Positions 16,334 to 26,074 are shown, counted from the stretch's first letter. The stretch: 64,000 bases of DNA from Streptomyces sp. NBC_00289 (GCF_041435115.1 NZ_CP108046.1:8742001-8806000); one strand, 5' to 3'. The notes: generated by a model not told the origin, from the sequence alone. Numbers and translations are program-made.

Positions 16334-17157
16334 GTCTGCTCCTCGTCGGTCTCGCCCGCCACCACCAGCCGCCGCAGATGCTCGGAGACCTCCGCGCGCG
16401 CCCCGGCCGGCAGCCCGGCGTCCGTCACCAGAGTGTCGACCTGCTCCAGGGCCGCGAACGAACTCAGGCCCACCGTCCCCCACTTGGTGTGGTCCGCGAT
16501 CACCACGACCCGCCGCGCCGACTGCACCAGACGCCGGTTGGTCTCCGCCTCCGCGAGGTTCGGCGTCGACAGGCCGGCCTCGACCGATATCCCGTGCACA
16601 CCGAGGAACAGCACGTCGAAGTGGAGCGCCGCGATCGCCTGGTCGGCCACCGGGCCCACCAGCGAGTCCGACGGCGTACGCACCCCGCCGGTCAGCACCA
16701 CCGTGGCCGCGCCCTGCCGGGGGCCGGTGGTGCGCTGCGCCGCGTGGAAGACGTCGGCCACCCGCACCGAATTCGTGACGACGGTGAGGTCCGGCACGTC
16801 GAGCAGGTGGTGGGCCAGCGCGAAGGTCGTCGTACCGCCCGACAGTGCGATCGCGCTTCCCGGCGCGACCAGTTCGGACGCCGCCTGGGCGATGTCCTCC
16901 TTGGCGGTCAGCTCCAGCCCCGACTTCGCCTCGAAGCCCGGCTCGTGCGTGCTCGCCTCGACCACCGGGACGGCGCCGCCGTGCACCTTCTCCAGGACGC
17001 CCTGACGGGCGAGCGCGTCCAGATCACGCCGCACCGTCATGTCCGACACGCCGAGCTTGCGGGTCAGCTCGTTGACCCGGACGCCGCCACGGCGCCGGAC
17101 CTCGTCCAGAATCAGGGCGCGCCGCTGCTCCGCGAGGAGGTTCTGATTCTCACTCAC
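16324..17157 (-). CDS. DeoR-family transcriptional regulator
   Basis: A full-length 277-aa DeoR protein. The helix-turn-helix is RVNELTRKLGVSDMTVRRDLDALARQGVLEKVHGGAV; the sensor domain has IALSGGTTTFALAHHLL, TVVTNSVRVADVF, LTGGVRTPSDSLVGPVADQAI, FLGVHGIS, AEAETNRRLVQSARRVVVIADHTKWG, the standard sugar-phosphate-binding fold. It probably represses a sugar-uptake or catabolic operon elsewhere, since the divergent neighbour is a membrane hydrolase with no sugar connection. No sugar kinase is adjacent. Confidence 0.92.
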   Translation of the reverse strand: MSENQNLLAEQRRALILDEVRRRGGVRVNELTRKLGVSDMTVRRDLDALARQGVLEKVHGGAVPVVEASTHEPGFEAKSGLELTAKEDIAQAASELVAPGSAIALSGGTTTFALAHHLLDVPDLTVVTNSVRVADVFHAAQRTTGPRQGAATVVLTGGVRTPSDSLVGPVADQAIAALHFDVLFLGVHGISVEAGLSTPNLAEAETNRRLVQSARRVVVIADHTKWGTVGLSSFAALEQVDTLVTDAGLPAGARAEVSEHLRRLVVAGETDEEQTAD

Positions 17158-17445
17158 GTACGCTCCGGTCCTTTCGCCTCAAGCCGTCCGACACGCTCTG
17201 CGCACCCCCTCCGACAAGGACATTCTCCCCGCTCCCGGTGCGTGGGCGTCCCATCCTTGCACGGGAGGGTACCGGTGACCCCACCGACTGCGGGACGCGC
17301 GCACGTCACCCACGCGTCATCCCCGGCGCGCGAGTCGCACGGATCGGGGAGATTCCGTGACGGGAGGTGTGCGCCGTCGCCCGAGTGGAGATCCTTGTGC
17401 CCGCACGGACAGATGCGACGGAGCGTCACGGGGGAAGTGCGAACA

Positions 17446-19830
17446 GTGGAACGTGCACGGGAACAGGTGCCGACCGGCGGACCGGACGACCGCGGTCCGC
17501 GACCCCAGGAATCCGCGACCGCCCTGGAGCTGCTGGTCCACGGCGTGGGCGGCACCACGCCGGAGAAGATGCTCGGTGATCCGCGCACCGTGCGGATCAC
17601 CGGCGACGACACGGCGGCCGTCTTCCGGCGCGCCGGTGACACCGACGCCGAGTCCGACCCGGACGACCGGCACCGGGGCCCGGTGCCCGAGGCGTACGTC
17701 TGGTGCAACCTCACCTCCGGCAACGGCACCCGCGCCCTGTGGCTGCTGCTGCTGCCGTTCATGGTGGTCAACCTCGCCCACTGGATGCGCCCCACCGCGC
17801 ACGGTCGCACGCGGACGGTCCGCCTGTACGGCCTGCTCGTGCGACTCGCCGGGCTGACCCTGACCGTGCTGCTCGTCGCCGCGGTCTGCGAGGTCGCCCT
17901 CGACCTGACCGCCTGGCAGTGCGCGGGCACCCGCGCGTGCGCCGGGCGGCACTCCTGGCTGGGCTTCCTGTCACCGAGCTTCTCGGACGGCGGCTGGTGG
18001 AGCCGCCCCGGCCGCCGCCTCGCCCTCGCCGCCCTGGTGCCCGCCGCGCTCACCGGTCTGCTGTGGTACCTCTCCCACCGCACCTGGAGCGCGTACGAGT
18101 CCCAGCGGCCGCTGTCACGCCGGCCCGAACCCGACGAGGGGCCCGGCCGCACCGCCCTGGGCCGGCCCGGCTTCTGGTACGGACGCCGTCTGGTGGCCCG
18201 GCTGCGTGCCGCCCACACCGCCGCCGGCCTGCTCACGATCGCCGCCGCCGTCGGCTCCGCGGCGGCCCGCTTCGACCGGCGGCCCGGCGGCCCCGAGCCG
18301 CTCGACACGCTGGGCCGGCTGCTGGAGGCGGCGCTCGTGGCCGGCGCGGTCGCCGTGGTCTGGGTGGTCTGCCGCCGCGGCCGCAGCGAGAACCGCCTCG
18401 ACCAGGAACTCGACCAGCACCTCGTACGACGGCTCCCGCTCGCCGCGGTCGCCCTGCTCGCCTGCGCCCTGGTGTACGCCGGCTGGGAGCGCCCGGGCTG
18501 GGAATCGACGGGCCGGCTGCCGGGAGACGCCACCTTCGGAGGCCTCGCCCTGGTGCAGGGCCTGCTCGTCATCACCCTCGCCGTGGTGGCCCGCCTGCTC
18601 CACCGCACACGTCCCGACTCCCGCGCGGCGATGCGCGGCCTGGGCGGCCCCGCCGTCGCCATGCTGGCCTGCGCCCTGGGCGGTGTGATGTCCGGCGGCG
18701 TGTCGCAGCGCGTGTCCGACTGGCTGGACGGCACCGGGACCTCCATCGACGGCCCCCCGGTCCTGCTGACCTGGCAGGCGTCGGTGATCCCGCCCCTGCT
18801 CGTCGTCCTGCTGGTGCTCTGCGGCTGGCTGGCCCGGCGGACCTGGCTGCTGCGCCGCGCGGAACTACCGGCGGTGGAACGCGACTACCCCGGCGAGCTC
18901 AAGGACCCGCAGCGCACCCGCCGCATCGCCAGGACCCGCGCGATGGCCACCCTCACCGACCGGGGGCCGCTCATCGTCGCCGTCACCTCCACCGCCACGC
19001 TGCTTCTGGGCGCCGGAGCGCTGGTGGGCGCGCTGTCGACCGGCAGGGCGCCCGCGCAGGCCGCCCGGCCCGCCCACCCCTTCGTCCACGGCGCCGCCGA
19101 GACCGCGCAGGCACTGGGCTCCTGGCTGATCGGAGTCGGCTTCGTCCTGTTCGTCACCTGGGGCCGCCGCGCCTACAAGGACGCCGCCGCGCGGCGCACC
19201 ATCGGCATCCTCTGGGACGTCGGCACGTTCTGGCCGCGCGCCGCCCACCCCTTCGCACCGCCCTGCTACGCCGAGCGCGCCGTGCCGGACCTGACCTGGC
19301 GGATGGACACCTGGACGCGCACCACCGGCGGGCGGCTCGTCATCTCCGGCCACTCGCAGGGAAGCGTCCTCGCCGCCGCCGCGGCCTGGCAACTGAAGCC
19401 GTCGGTCCGCAGACGGGTCGCGCTGCTGACCTACGGCTCCCCGCTCGAACGCCTCTACGGCCGCTGGTTCCCGGCCCACTTCGGCCCGGCCGCCCTCAGC
19501 TCCCTGCACCACGAGGTCGACTGCTGGCGCAACCTGTACCGTCGCACCGACCCGATCGGCGGCCCCGTCCGCCTGTCCGGCGACTGCGGACCCGAGGTGG
19601 ACCGCGAGGCCCTCCAGGACCCCCTCGCCTACGGCCGTACCGCGCTGCATCCGCTGCCCGCACCGGTCCTCGGCCACTCCGACTACCAGGCCGACCCGGC
19701 GTTCGCCGAGGAGCGGGAGCGCCTTCTCGCCCGGCTCGGCCCGGGTCTGCCGGGGCCCCGCCACCAGGTGCTTCCCGGTGGTGATCCGGGCGACGGGGCT
19801 CAGGGGGCGTCGGGCAGGTCCTCGGCGTAG
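17446..19830 (+). CDS. Large multi-pass membrane protein with alpha/beta-hydrolase module
   Basis: About 794 aa. It opens with a cytoplasmic segment ELLVHGVGGTTPEKMLGDP resembling the first strand and oxyanion region of lipase-like hydrolases. Many hydrophobic helices follow (ALWLLLLPFMVVNLAHWM; LTLTVLLVAAVCEVAL; several more to about residue 580). The C-terminal part carries the nucleophile elbow RLVISGHSQGSVLAAAA (GxSxG) and an APVLGHSDYQ segment possibly holding the catalytic His. The hydrolase thus appears split around a membrane domain. I chose GTG 17446 because GGGGGA stands 9 nt before it; ATG 17413 and GTG 17437 are in frame. Its last 31 bp overlap the convergent AAA+ gene. Substrate unknown. 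Confidence 0.75.
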   Translation: MERAREQVPTGGPDDRGPRPQESATALELLVHGVGGTTPEKMLGDPRTVRITGDDTAAVFRRAGDTDAESDPDDRHRGPVPEAYVWCNLTSGNGTRALWLLLLPFMVVNLAHWMRPTAHGRTRTVRLYGLLVRLAGLTLTVLLVAAVCEVALDLTAWQCAGTRACAGRHSWLGFLSPSFSDGGWWSRPGRRLALAALVPAALTGLLWYLSHRTWSAYESQRPLSRRPEPDEGPGRTALGRPGFWYGRRLVARLRAAHTAAGLLTIAAAVGSAAARFDRRPGGPEPLDTLGRLLEAALVAGAVAVVWVVCRRGRSENRLDQELDQHLVRRLPLAAVALLACALVYAGWERPGWESTGRLPGDATFGGLALVQGLLVITLAVVARLLHRTRPDSRAAMRGLGGPAVAMLACALGGVMSGGVSQRVSDWLDGTGTSIDGPPVLLTWQASVIPPLLVVLLVLCGWLARRTWLLRRAELPAVERDYPGELKDPQRTRRIARTRAMATLTDRGPLIVAVTSTATLLLGAGALVGALSTGRAPAQAARPAHPFVHGAAETAQALGSWLIGVGFVLFVTWGRRAYKDAAARRTIGILWDVGTFWPRAAHPFAPPCYAERAVPDLTWRMDTWTRTTGGRLVISGHSQGSVLAAAAAWQLKPSVRRRVALLTYGSPLERLYGRWFPAHFGPAALSSLHHEVDCWRNLYRRTDPIGGPVRLSGDCGPEVDREALQDPLAYGRTALHPLPAPVLGHSDYQADPAFAEERERLLARLGPGLPGPRHQVLPGGDPGDGAQGASGRSSA

Positions 19831-22238
19831 AGGAGCGTCAGGTCGTCCGTGCTCGGGTCCTCGAACTGCGCGACCCGGCTCGCGTGCCGCTCGACCATCG
19901 CCTCGAAGGTCTGGCGGGCGGTGCGGCCGTTGCCGAAGGCGGGGCCCTTGGGGAGCGTCGTGAAGTACTTCAGGAGCCCCTCGGTGGCGCCGGGCGCCAA
20001 CCGGTACTCGTGCTCCTCGGCCTGCTGCTCCACGATCCGCAGCAGCTCCTCGGGGCCGTAGTCACGGAAGGTGATCGTCCGTGAGAAGCGGGAGGCCACG
20101 CCGGGGTTGATCGAAAGGAAGCGTTCCATCTCGGCCGTGTAGCCCGCGACGATCACCACGACCGCGTCCCGGTGGTCCTCCATCAGCTTCACGAGCGTGT
20201 CGATGGCCTCCTTGCCGAAGTCACGGCCGGAGTCCTCCGGTGACAGCGCGTACGCCTCGTCGATGAACAGCACCCCGCCGCGCGCCCGGTCGAAGGCCTC
20301 CTGCGTGCGGATCGCCGTGGAGCCGATGTGCTCGCCGACCAGGTCGACGCGGGACACCTCGACCAGGTGCCCCTTCTCCAGGACGCCGAGCGAGGCGAGG
20401 ATCTCGCCGTAGAGACGGGCCACGGTCGTCTTCCCGGTGCCGGGGGAGCCGGTGAAGACCAGGTGGCGCTTGACCGAGGCCGCCTTGAGCCCGGCCTGCT
20501 GCCGACGCCGGCCCACCTCGATCATGTCCGTCAGCGCCCGCACCTCGCGCTTGACGCTGTCCAGCCCCACCAGCGCGTCCAGTTCACCGAGGACGTCCTT
20601 CGAGGTCCGCGCCGCCCGCTCCGGATCCGCGGCTTCCGTGAGTGGCTCCTGCTCGGTGGTGCGCTGACCGGGGATCGCGCCCAGCAGACCGGGCGTCGGG
20701 GCAGTCGTCTGTACGGCGGTCTGCGGCGCCGCCGGGGGCCGCGCCGCGCCGCTCTCGTCGCTCGTGCAGTCCTCGACGACGGGACCCACGCCGGACGACC
20801 CGCCCGGGCCGGCGTCCGCGAACTCGTACCCGCCGCGCGCGCAGCGCTCGGTACGGCACTTCCTCAGCGTCGTACGGCAGCCGTCGAGCACATGGAAGCC
20901 GTATCCGCCGCTACCGGTCACCCGGCAGTTCAGGAAACTGCCGCGGCCGCCGGCCGAGACGTAGAAGCCCGCTTCGGCGGGGGCGTCGACGGTGCACCGC
21001 TCGATCGTCGGGTCGGCGCCCTTGGTGACGATCACGCCGGTCTGGGTGCCGTCGACGGTGCAGTTGCTGAGCGTGCCGCCGCTGCCGTGGTCGCGGAACC
21101 AGGCGCCCGTGGCGGCGTCCCGGATGCGGCAGTCGTCGAGCTGGACCGTGGCGCCGTCGCTCACCGACACCGCCGTGTTGCGCACCTGGGACAGGTCACT
21201 GTCGACGACGTCGACGCGGGAGCCGCGGTCCAGGACGAACAGGGCGTCCGGCACGTCGTGCACCCGGCAGGACTCGAGGACCGCGGTGGCGCCGTCGCTG
21301 ACCCAGACCGCGGGATAGTCACCGGTGCTGTCGAAGATCTCGCACTGGTTGGCGTCCACGCGCGTGCCGGGATCCCAGACCGACAGCCCGTTGCGCCCGA
21401 ACTGACGCACCGTCGTCCTGGTCAGGGTGAGCACCGACCGGGAGCGCAGGTCGACCGCGTTCTCCGGGATGTCGTGGATGCGGCAGTCGGCCAGCGTGAG
21501 CGCCGCGTCGGTGTCGAGCGTGACGCCGTCGGCCGTGGTGCGGTGCACGTCGCAGTCGGTGAGGTGGGCGGTGGCCCGTCCGGTGATCTGGACGCCGCTG
21601 CCCCTGACCTCGTAGATCTCGCAACCCACCGCTTCCAGCGCCGAGTTCTCGCCGGTCGCCGTCAGACCCGCGCCCGAGGTGTGGTGGATCCGGCAGCGTT
21701 CCAGGCGGGGATGCGCGCCGCCGCGGACCGCGACGCCCGACTGGCCGGCCGAGACCACCTCGCACTCCTCGAACACCCCGCCGCCGCCGTCGAGTACGGC
21801 GATGCCGATGCCGGCCGGGTTGTCGACCGTGCACCGCCGCACGGTCGGCCGGGCGCCCGCCCGCACCTCGATGCCGGCCGCCGACCGCGTGACGATCCGC
21901 AGGTCCAGCAACTCCGGCGTGCCCTCCTCCACGAGGAGCGCGGGAGCGGCCGAGTCCTGGCCCTCCACATACAAGTCCTGCACCACCGCGGAGGCACACA
22001 CGGTCAGCGGCACCCCGTCCACCGGAGCGATGCGCACGGAACCGGGGGAGCCCTCGGGGCCGCGCAGCGTCACCGCACGCTCGACGACGAGGTTCTCCCG
22101 GTAGGTGCCGGGCGCGACGGTGAGGACGTCGCCGTCGGCCGCGGCCTCCAGGGCGGCGGCGAGCGATGCGTACTCGCCTGTGCGGCGGCGCCACCGCGAT
22201 GTGCCGGTGTGCGTCACCTGGACCGTGCCCTGTGCCAT
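19800..22238 (-). CDS. Parallel beta-helix repeat / AAA+ ATPase fusion (CbxX/EccA-like)
   Basis: A 812-aa two-part protein. Residues about 1-500 form a right-handed beta-helix of the pectate-lyase/NosD type: the entry ASLAAALEAAADGDVLTVAPGTY is followed by about twenty repeated coils (SAVVQDLYVEGQ, CTVDNPAGIGIAVLDGG, CEIYEVRGSGVQITG and similar). A Pro/Ala/Gln-rich linker joins it to a CbxX/CfqX AAA+ domain (LDALVGLDSVKREVRAL, Walker A TGSPGTGKTTVAR, Walker B GGVLFIDEAYALS, arginine region NPGVASRFSRTI). This ATPase subtype is also the C-terminal domain of type VII secretion EccA. ATG 22238 is chosen because the helix entry begins directly after it. No ESX genes are nearby. Confidence 0.88.
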   Translation of the reverse strand: MAQGTVQVTHTGTSRWRRRTGEYASLAAALEAAADGDVLTVAPGTYRENLVVERAVTLRGPEGSPGSVRIAPVDGVPLTVCASAVVQDLYVEGQDSAAPALLVEEGTPELLDLRIVTRSAAGIEVRAGARPTVRRCTVDNPAGIGIAVLDGGGGVFEECEVVSAGQSGVAVRGGAHPRLERCRIHHTSGAGLTATGENSALEAVGCEIYEVRGSGVQITGRATAHLTDCDVHRTTADGVTLDTDAALTLADCRIHDIPENAVDLRSRSVLTLTRTTVRQFGRNGLSVWDPGTRVDANQCEIFDSTGDYPAVWVSDGATAVLESCRVHDVPDALFVLDRGSRVDVVDSDLSQVRNTAVSVSDGATVQLDDCRIRDAATGAWFRDHGSGGTLSNCTVDGTQTGVIVTKGADPTIERCTVDAPAEAGFYVSAGGRGSFLNCRVTGSGGYGFHVLDGCRTTLRKCRTERCARGGYEFADAGPGGSSGVGPVVEDCTSDESGAARPPAAPQTAVQTTAPTPGLLGAIPGQRTTEQEPLTEAADPERAARTSKDVLGELDALVGLDSVKREVRALTDMIEVGRRRQQAGLKAASVKRHLVFTGSPGTGKTTVARLYGEILASLGVLEKGHLVEVSRVDLVGEHIGSTAIRTQEAFDRARGGVLFIDEAYALSPEDSGRDFGKEAIDTLVKLMEDHRDAVVVIVAGYTAEMERFLSINPGVASRFSRTITFRDYGPEELLRIVEQQAEEHEYRLAPGATEGLLKYFTTLPKGPAFGNGRTARQTFEAMVERHASRVAQFEDPSTDDLTLLYAEDLPDAP

Positions 22239-22345
22239 GGCGTTGCCGTGCCCCCACCTCGTGGTACGCGGGTTGATGCCGAAGAGTTCGGCCGGTCCAC
22301 CGTAGCGTGCGCGCGGGCGGTGGGTTGACCAGAGCGGGAAGGCCG

Positions 22346-22951
22346 TCAGCAGCCGGTGCCGGTCCTGCCCCAGTCCGGGCCCGCCCGGTCCCAGGCCTGG
22401 TCCCAACGGGCGTACCGGCGGCGGACCATACGCCAGACGATCAGCCGTCTGCAGCCCTCGACCAGGCCCACGACCAGCAGGGCCGTGCCGAGTCCGGCGA
22501 GGACGGCGTGGGTCGTCGCCGTCGCCGAGTCCAGCGGGCGGGCCACCATCCGGCCGTGCGGGTCGGTCCATATCGTGAAGTGGTCGCCGCGGTGCGGGGA
22601 CTTGAGCTCGGCCATGGCCGCTCCGTGCCGCCTGGTGCCGTCCGGTGCGGTCCAGTCGGCGAAGACGCGGCTGCGCACATCCCGCCCCGAGGAGGTCTCC
22701 GGGTCCGCCTCCAGCGGGGAGCGGTCGAGCTTGCGGACCACGGTGGCCGTGACCAGGTGGCGGGAGTGGGCCTGCTCCCGCACGGACCGCTGCAGGACGT
22801 CCTGGGCCACGGTGCCGACGAGGGAGCCCAGCACGGGTGCGACGACCAGGATCAGCAGCAGGGCCAGCAGAGCGACCCAGGCCTCGGCCAGATCGGTGCC
22901 ACGGCGCAGCGGATTGTGCCGCCAGCGCCAGAGTCCACTGATTGCCCGCAC
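22346..22951 (-). CDS. Rv1733c-like membrane protein
   Basis: A 201-aa protein with two membrane helices, one near residues 22-50 (AWVALLALLLILVVAPVLGSLVG) and one near 150-170 (HAVLAGLGTALLVVGLVEG), enclosing an external domain that ends FTIWTDPHGRMVARPL. GLWRWRHNPLRRGTDLAEAWVAL and the two-helix layout match the Rv1733c family of mycobacteria and streptomycetes, which has no defined activity. GTG start behind GGGGGG. It lies upstream of the AAA+ gene on the same strand, with a 107-bp gap. Confidence 0.75.
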   Translation of the reverse strand: MRAISGLWRWRHNPLRRGTDLAEAWVALLALLLILVVAPVLGSLVGTVAQDVLQRSVREQAHSRHLVTATVVRKLDRSPLEADPETSSGRDVRSRVFADWTAPDGTRRHGAAMAELKSPHRGDHFTIWTDPHGRMVARPLDSATATTHAVLAGLGTALLVVGLVEGCRRLIVWRMVRRRYARWDQAWDRAGPDWGRTGTGC

Positions 22952-23160
22952 CGGACCGCACCCCCCTTCCCGCTCCGTGATAACCCCTCGCGGAGCCGTT
23001 CACGCGCGAGCCCGGTCGAAGAGAGAGCGAAATCACCTGACCGGGACCCTGGTGAACCCCGCACGGAGGCTCAACGAGCAGGCCCCCGAAAGGGGTTCCC
23101 GGAACCCGGACCATCGAGGATCTTCCCCGGCCGAGCCCGGGGTCCTCCGCGGGATCCGCC

Positions 23161-23988
23161 TCAGCCGAGGACGGTGACCGGATCGCCGACCCGGATGGTG
23201 CCGGGGGACTCGGGGATCAGGTTCTGTCCGAAGACCAGCATCTGACCGAACCTGCGGTGCCGCCCCAGGGTGCGCAGGGGCTCCCTGCCGCGCTGGGCGG
23301 TCGTCTGGTCGGTCGTCGTGACGACGCACCGGCCGCACATCTTGGCGACACGGAAGGTGACCTCGCCGACCGCGACGCGCGACCAGTCGTCCTCGGCCCA
23401 GGCCGCGGTGCCCGACACGACCACGTTCGGCCGGAACCGGTTCATGGGCAACGGGCCCTCGTCGGCGTGATCACCCCGCGCGATCAGCGAGTTGAGCGCG
23501 TCGAGGGAGGAGGCCGTGGTGAGCAGCAGGGGGTAGCCGTCGGCGAAGGAGACGGTTTCCCCCGGCAGCGCGTGCTCGGGGTCGACGGGCCGGCGCGTGC
23601 CGGGGTCGTCCATGTGCACGAGGCGTACCTCGGCGCCGACGTACTCGCTGCACCAGGCGTGCACGGCGGGGGACTCCGCGGGCACCCCCTCGACCTTCTC
23701 GCCGAAGATGTCCACCGGCACGGTGGTGACCGCTCCCGGAACGGGCACGGCGAGCGGCTCCATGCCGGGCGCGGACAGCCGAAGGCCGCCGTCGGGCAGA
23801 AGCTCGGCGGCGGCCAGTGCCAGGTGCGCCCGCTGGCGTTGTGTGACGACCTTTCCCCCGTCGTCGATCAGTGCCCAGCGTCGGTCTCCGGCCAGCCCCC
23901 AGGGCTCCACGACGGCCTCCCGGAGCGCCAGGCTCCGGAACGCCTTGACCGGATGCAGATGAATCGACTGCAGCTGCTCGTTCCCCAT
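23161..23988 (-). CDS. MOSC-domain protein (YcbX/mARC-like)
   Basis: A 275-aa protein with an N-terminal MOSC beta-barrel domain (SIHLHPVKAFRSLALREAVVEPWGLAGDRRWALID) and the C-terminal MOSC domain: FRPNVVVSG, RVAVGEVTFRVAKMCGRCVVTTTDQ with the molybdenum-cofactor Cys, and a terminal DPVTVLG. YcbX/mARC proteins reduce N-hydroxylated compounds using molybdopterin, with electrons from a partner; YcbX itself often carries a ferredoxin domain, absent here. LGRHRRFGQMLVFGQNLIPE agrees with the family. Single transcription unit. Confidence 0.88.
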   Translation of the reverse strand: MGNEQLQSIHLHPVKAFRSLALREAVVEPWGLAGDRRWALIDDGGKVVTQRQRAHLALAAAELLPDGGLRLSAPGMEPLAVPVPGAVTTVPVDIFGEKVEGVPAESPAVHAWCSEYVGAEVRLVHMDDPGTRRPVDPEHALPGETVSFADGYPLLLTTASSLDALNSLIARGDHADEGPLPMNRFRPNVVVSGTAAWAEDDWSRVAVGEVTFRVAKMCGRCVVTTTDQTTAQRGREPLRTLGRHRRFGQMLVFGQNLIPESPGTIRVGDPVTVLG

Positions 23989-24030
23989 GGCTCCATCGTG
24001 CCAGGCGGCACCGACGGTCCGGAGGGGGAA

Positions 24031-24462
24031 TCAGTAGCCGCGGTACTGCTGCTGGTTGCCGTACGGATCCTGGTAGGGAGCCGGAGCGGGCCGGGGGGCC
24101 GCGGGGCGCATCGCCTCGTACCCGGTGCCGGGACCCGCCTGGCGCGGCTGTTGCTGCTGCGGGCCGGGGTATCCGCGCGGTGCGGCGGCCTGCTGCGGGA
24201 TGTACGCGGCGGGAGCCTGCTGCAGCGGGGCGACCTGCTGCATCTGCTGGTAGCCGTAGGAGGGCTGGGAAGGAGCCGCCGGGAGGGCGGGCAGCGCCGA
24301 CGGCAGCGCGGGCAGGTAACCACCCGTGTCGTACGCGGCGGGGACCCGGATCGGAGCGATCTGCGGGGTGCCCCGCTCGGCCACGAGCGAGTCGTAGATC
24401 GGGGTGTCCGGGAAGGAGGCGGAGTAGTAGCCGCCGCCATAAGTGGAGCGGGGGGAGGTCAT
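24031..24462 (-). CDS. Low-complexity Gln/Pro/Tyr-rich protein (DUF6643-like)
   Basis: A 143-aa protein starting MTSPRSTYGGGYYSASFPDTP and continuing YDSLVAERGTPQIAPIRVP, then Gln/Pro/Ala/Tyr-rich low complexity (YGYQQMQQVAPLQQAP) to the end. The N-terminal block looks conserved; the tail looks disordered. I recall this as a Streptomyces-specific family annotated DUF6643, with no known role. The start codon is directly preceded by an AT-rich TTAACTTATG stretch without a clear RBS. It is divergent from the TerD-family gene. Confidence 0.65.
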   Translation of the reverse strand: MTSPRSTYGGGYYSASFPDTPIYDSLVAERGTPQIAPIRVPAAYDTGGYLPALPSALPALPAAPSQPSYGYQQMQQVAPLQQAPAAYIPQQAAAPRGYPGPQQQQPRQAGPGTGYEAMRPAAPRPAPAPYQDPYGNQQQYRGY

Positions 24463-24768
24463 GGCACATAAGTTAAGCCCACGATGTGCTGGTTGGGGAG
24501 ACCGATAAGAGGGTTGTTTTCCGTGTGGGCCGTGACGTGGGATCCGCAATGCGAGCGAACTTGGCAAAAAGGGGCGCTGATCTGCGTTCGGATCATGTAA
24601 ATGCCTGGTTCCCGACCGGTTACCGGCGGTTGACCACCGCTCTCTCCCCGATGTCTTTGTGCCCCTCATGGGAGTTCGCCGCCCCTGGGAATAGGTTTGG
24701 CGGTGGAGACTAAACCGAAGGACAGCCGGGACCGGGCCCGGCCCTGGTGACCTGTGATGGGGGCGGAC
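24463..24768. other. AT-rich divergent promoter region, no gene
   Basis: About 306 bp of markedly lower GC between the Gln-rich protein gene (minus) and the TerD gene (plus). It contains runs such as TTGTTTTCC and GGCAAAAAGG and a TTGACC at 24628-24633 that could be a -35 for the plus direction, but no well-spaced -10 is clear. No conserved open frame or repeat was seen. Confidence 0.5.
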
Positions 24769-26070
24769 ATGTCAATGCCGAAAGGATCCAACGCTCCGGT
24801 GCCGACGACGGCACTGAGAGTGGAAATGGGCTGGCGCTCCGCACCGGGCGTGCCCGACGCGGACGCTTCGGCGCTGGTCCTGGTCGGGGGCAAGGTCCGC
24901 TCCGACGGCGACTTCGTCTTCTACAACCAGCCGGTGCACTCCTCCGGCGCGGTCCGGCACGAGGGCAAGCGGGTCGAGGGCGGCCACGTCACCGACACCC
25001 TGCTCGTCGACCTCGCGCACGTGGAGCCCGCGATCGAGACGGTGGTCCTCGCCGCCTCCGCGGACGGCGGTACGTTCGCGCAGATCCCGGAGCTGTACGT
25101 CGAGGTCCGGGACGCCGCGCGGGGAACGGTGGCCGCCCGCTTCGACAGCACGGGCGCCACGGTCGAGACGGCCTTCGTGCTCGGCGAGTTCTACCGCCGT
25201 CAGGGCGCCTGGAAGTTCCGTGCCGTGGGCCAGGGCTACGACAGCGGCCTGGAGGGGCTGGCCAGGGACTTCGGGATCACCGTGGACGAACCGCAGCACA
25301 CCGCCGCCGCGGCTTCGGCGCAGGCGCCGGCGGCACCCCCGGGAACCGTGCCGCCGCCGGTGGCACCCCCGGTGACCGTCTCCCCGCCCGTGGCACCTCC
25401 GCCCCCGCCGCCGGCGCCCCCCACGGCGCCGGTACGGCTGACCAAGGTGACGCTCACCAAGGCCGCACCCTCCGTCTCGCTGACCAAGCAGGGCGGCACG
25501 TCGGGCGCCATGCGCGTGAACCTCAACTGGGAGGTGCGCAAGCAGTTCTCGGGGTGGGGCAGCAAACGGGGCCGGGCGGTCGCCATGCACGCGGACCTCG
25601 ACCTCGACCTGTGCGCCCTGTACGAACTCGCCGACGGCCGCAAGGGAGTCGTGCAGTCACTCGGCAACGCCTTCGGGTCCCTGCGGCAGCCCCCGTACAT
25701 CCATCTCGACGGCGACGACCGCACCGGGGCGGTGGCGAGCGGCGAGAACCTCACCGTCAACCTCGACCACGCCCGGGACTTCCGGCGCATCCTGGTCTTC
25801 GTGACCATCTACGAGGGCGCCCGCTCCTTCGCCGACCTGCACGCCACGGTCACCCTCCAGCCGGAGTACGGAGCCCAGGTCGACTTCTCCCTCGACGAGT
25901 GCACGGTCCCCTCGACCGTCTGCGCGCTCGCCCTGATCACCAACACCGGCAGCGACCTGGTCGTGCAGCGCGAGGCCCGCTACCTGGTGCCCGAGCGCGG
26001 GGTGAGCCCGCAGCGGACCGTCGACCACATCTACGGCTGGGGCATGAACTGGACTCCCGGCCGGAAGTGA
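24769..26070 (+). CDS. TerD-family protein with two TerD-like domains
   Basis: About 433 aa. The first domain begins [18 protein letters not shown] and includes [24 protein letters not shown] and a TerD acidic calcium-site region; a linker of Ala/Pro/Gln follows (about 190-235); the second domain starts [22 protein letters not shown] and reads [32 protein letters not shown], like TerA/TerD tandem proteins. TerD domains bind Ca2+ and belong to stress or phage-defence-linked tellurite systems. Start at ATG 24769 behind GGGGGCGG. No other ter genes (terB, terC, terF) are in the window. Confidence 0.88.
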   Translation: MSMPKGSNAPVPTTALRVEMGWRSAPGVPDADASALVLVGGKVRSDGDFVFYNQPVHSSGAVRHEGKRVEGGHVTDTLLVDLAHVEPAIETVVLAASADGGTFAQIPELYVEVRDAARGTVAARFDSTGATVETAFVLGEFYRRQGAWKFRAVGQGYDSGLEGLARDFGITVDEPQHTAAAASAQAPAAPPGTVPPPVAPPVTVSPPVAPPPPPPAPPTAPVRLTKVTLTKAAPSVSLTKQGGTSGAMRVNLNWEVRKQFSGWGSKRGRAVAMHADLDLDLCALYELADGRKGVVQSLGNAFGSLRQPPYIHLDGDDRTGAVASGENLTVNLDHARDFRRILVFVTIYEGARSFADLHATVTLQPEYGAQVDFSLDECTVPSTVCALALITNTGSDLVVQREARYLVPERGVSPQRTVDHIYGWGMNWTPGRK

Positions 26071-26074
26071 GCGC

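Noticed and set aside
16378..17445. Extension of the membrane hydrolase gene upstream
   Set aside because: It is antisense to the DeoR gene; the best RBS-supported start is at 17446.
22239..23114. N-terminal extension of the beta-helix/AAA+ gene to position 23114
   Set aside because: It would run through the Rv1733c-like gene in the same strand and is Arg/Gly-rich; the beta-helix entry begins right after ATG 22238.
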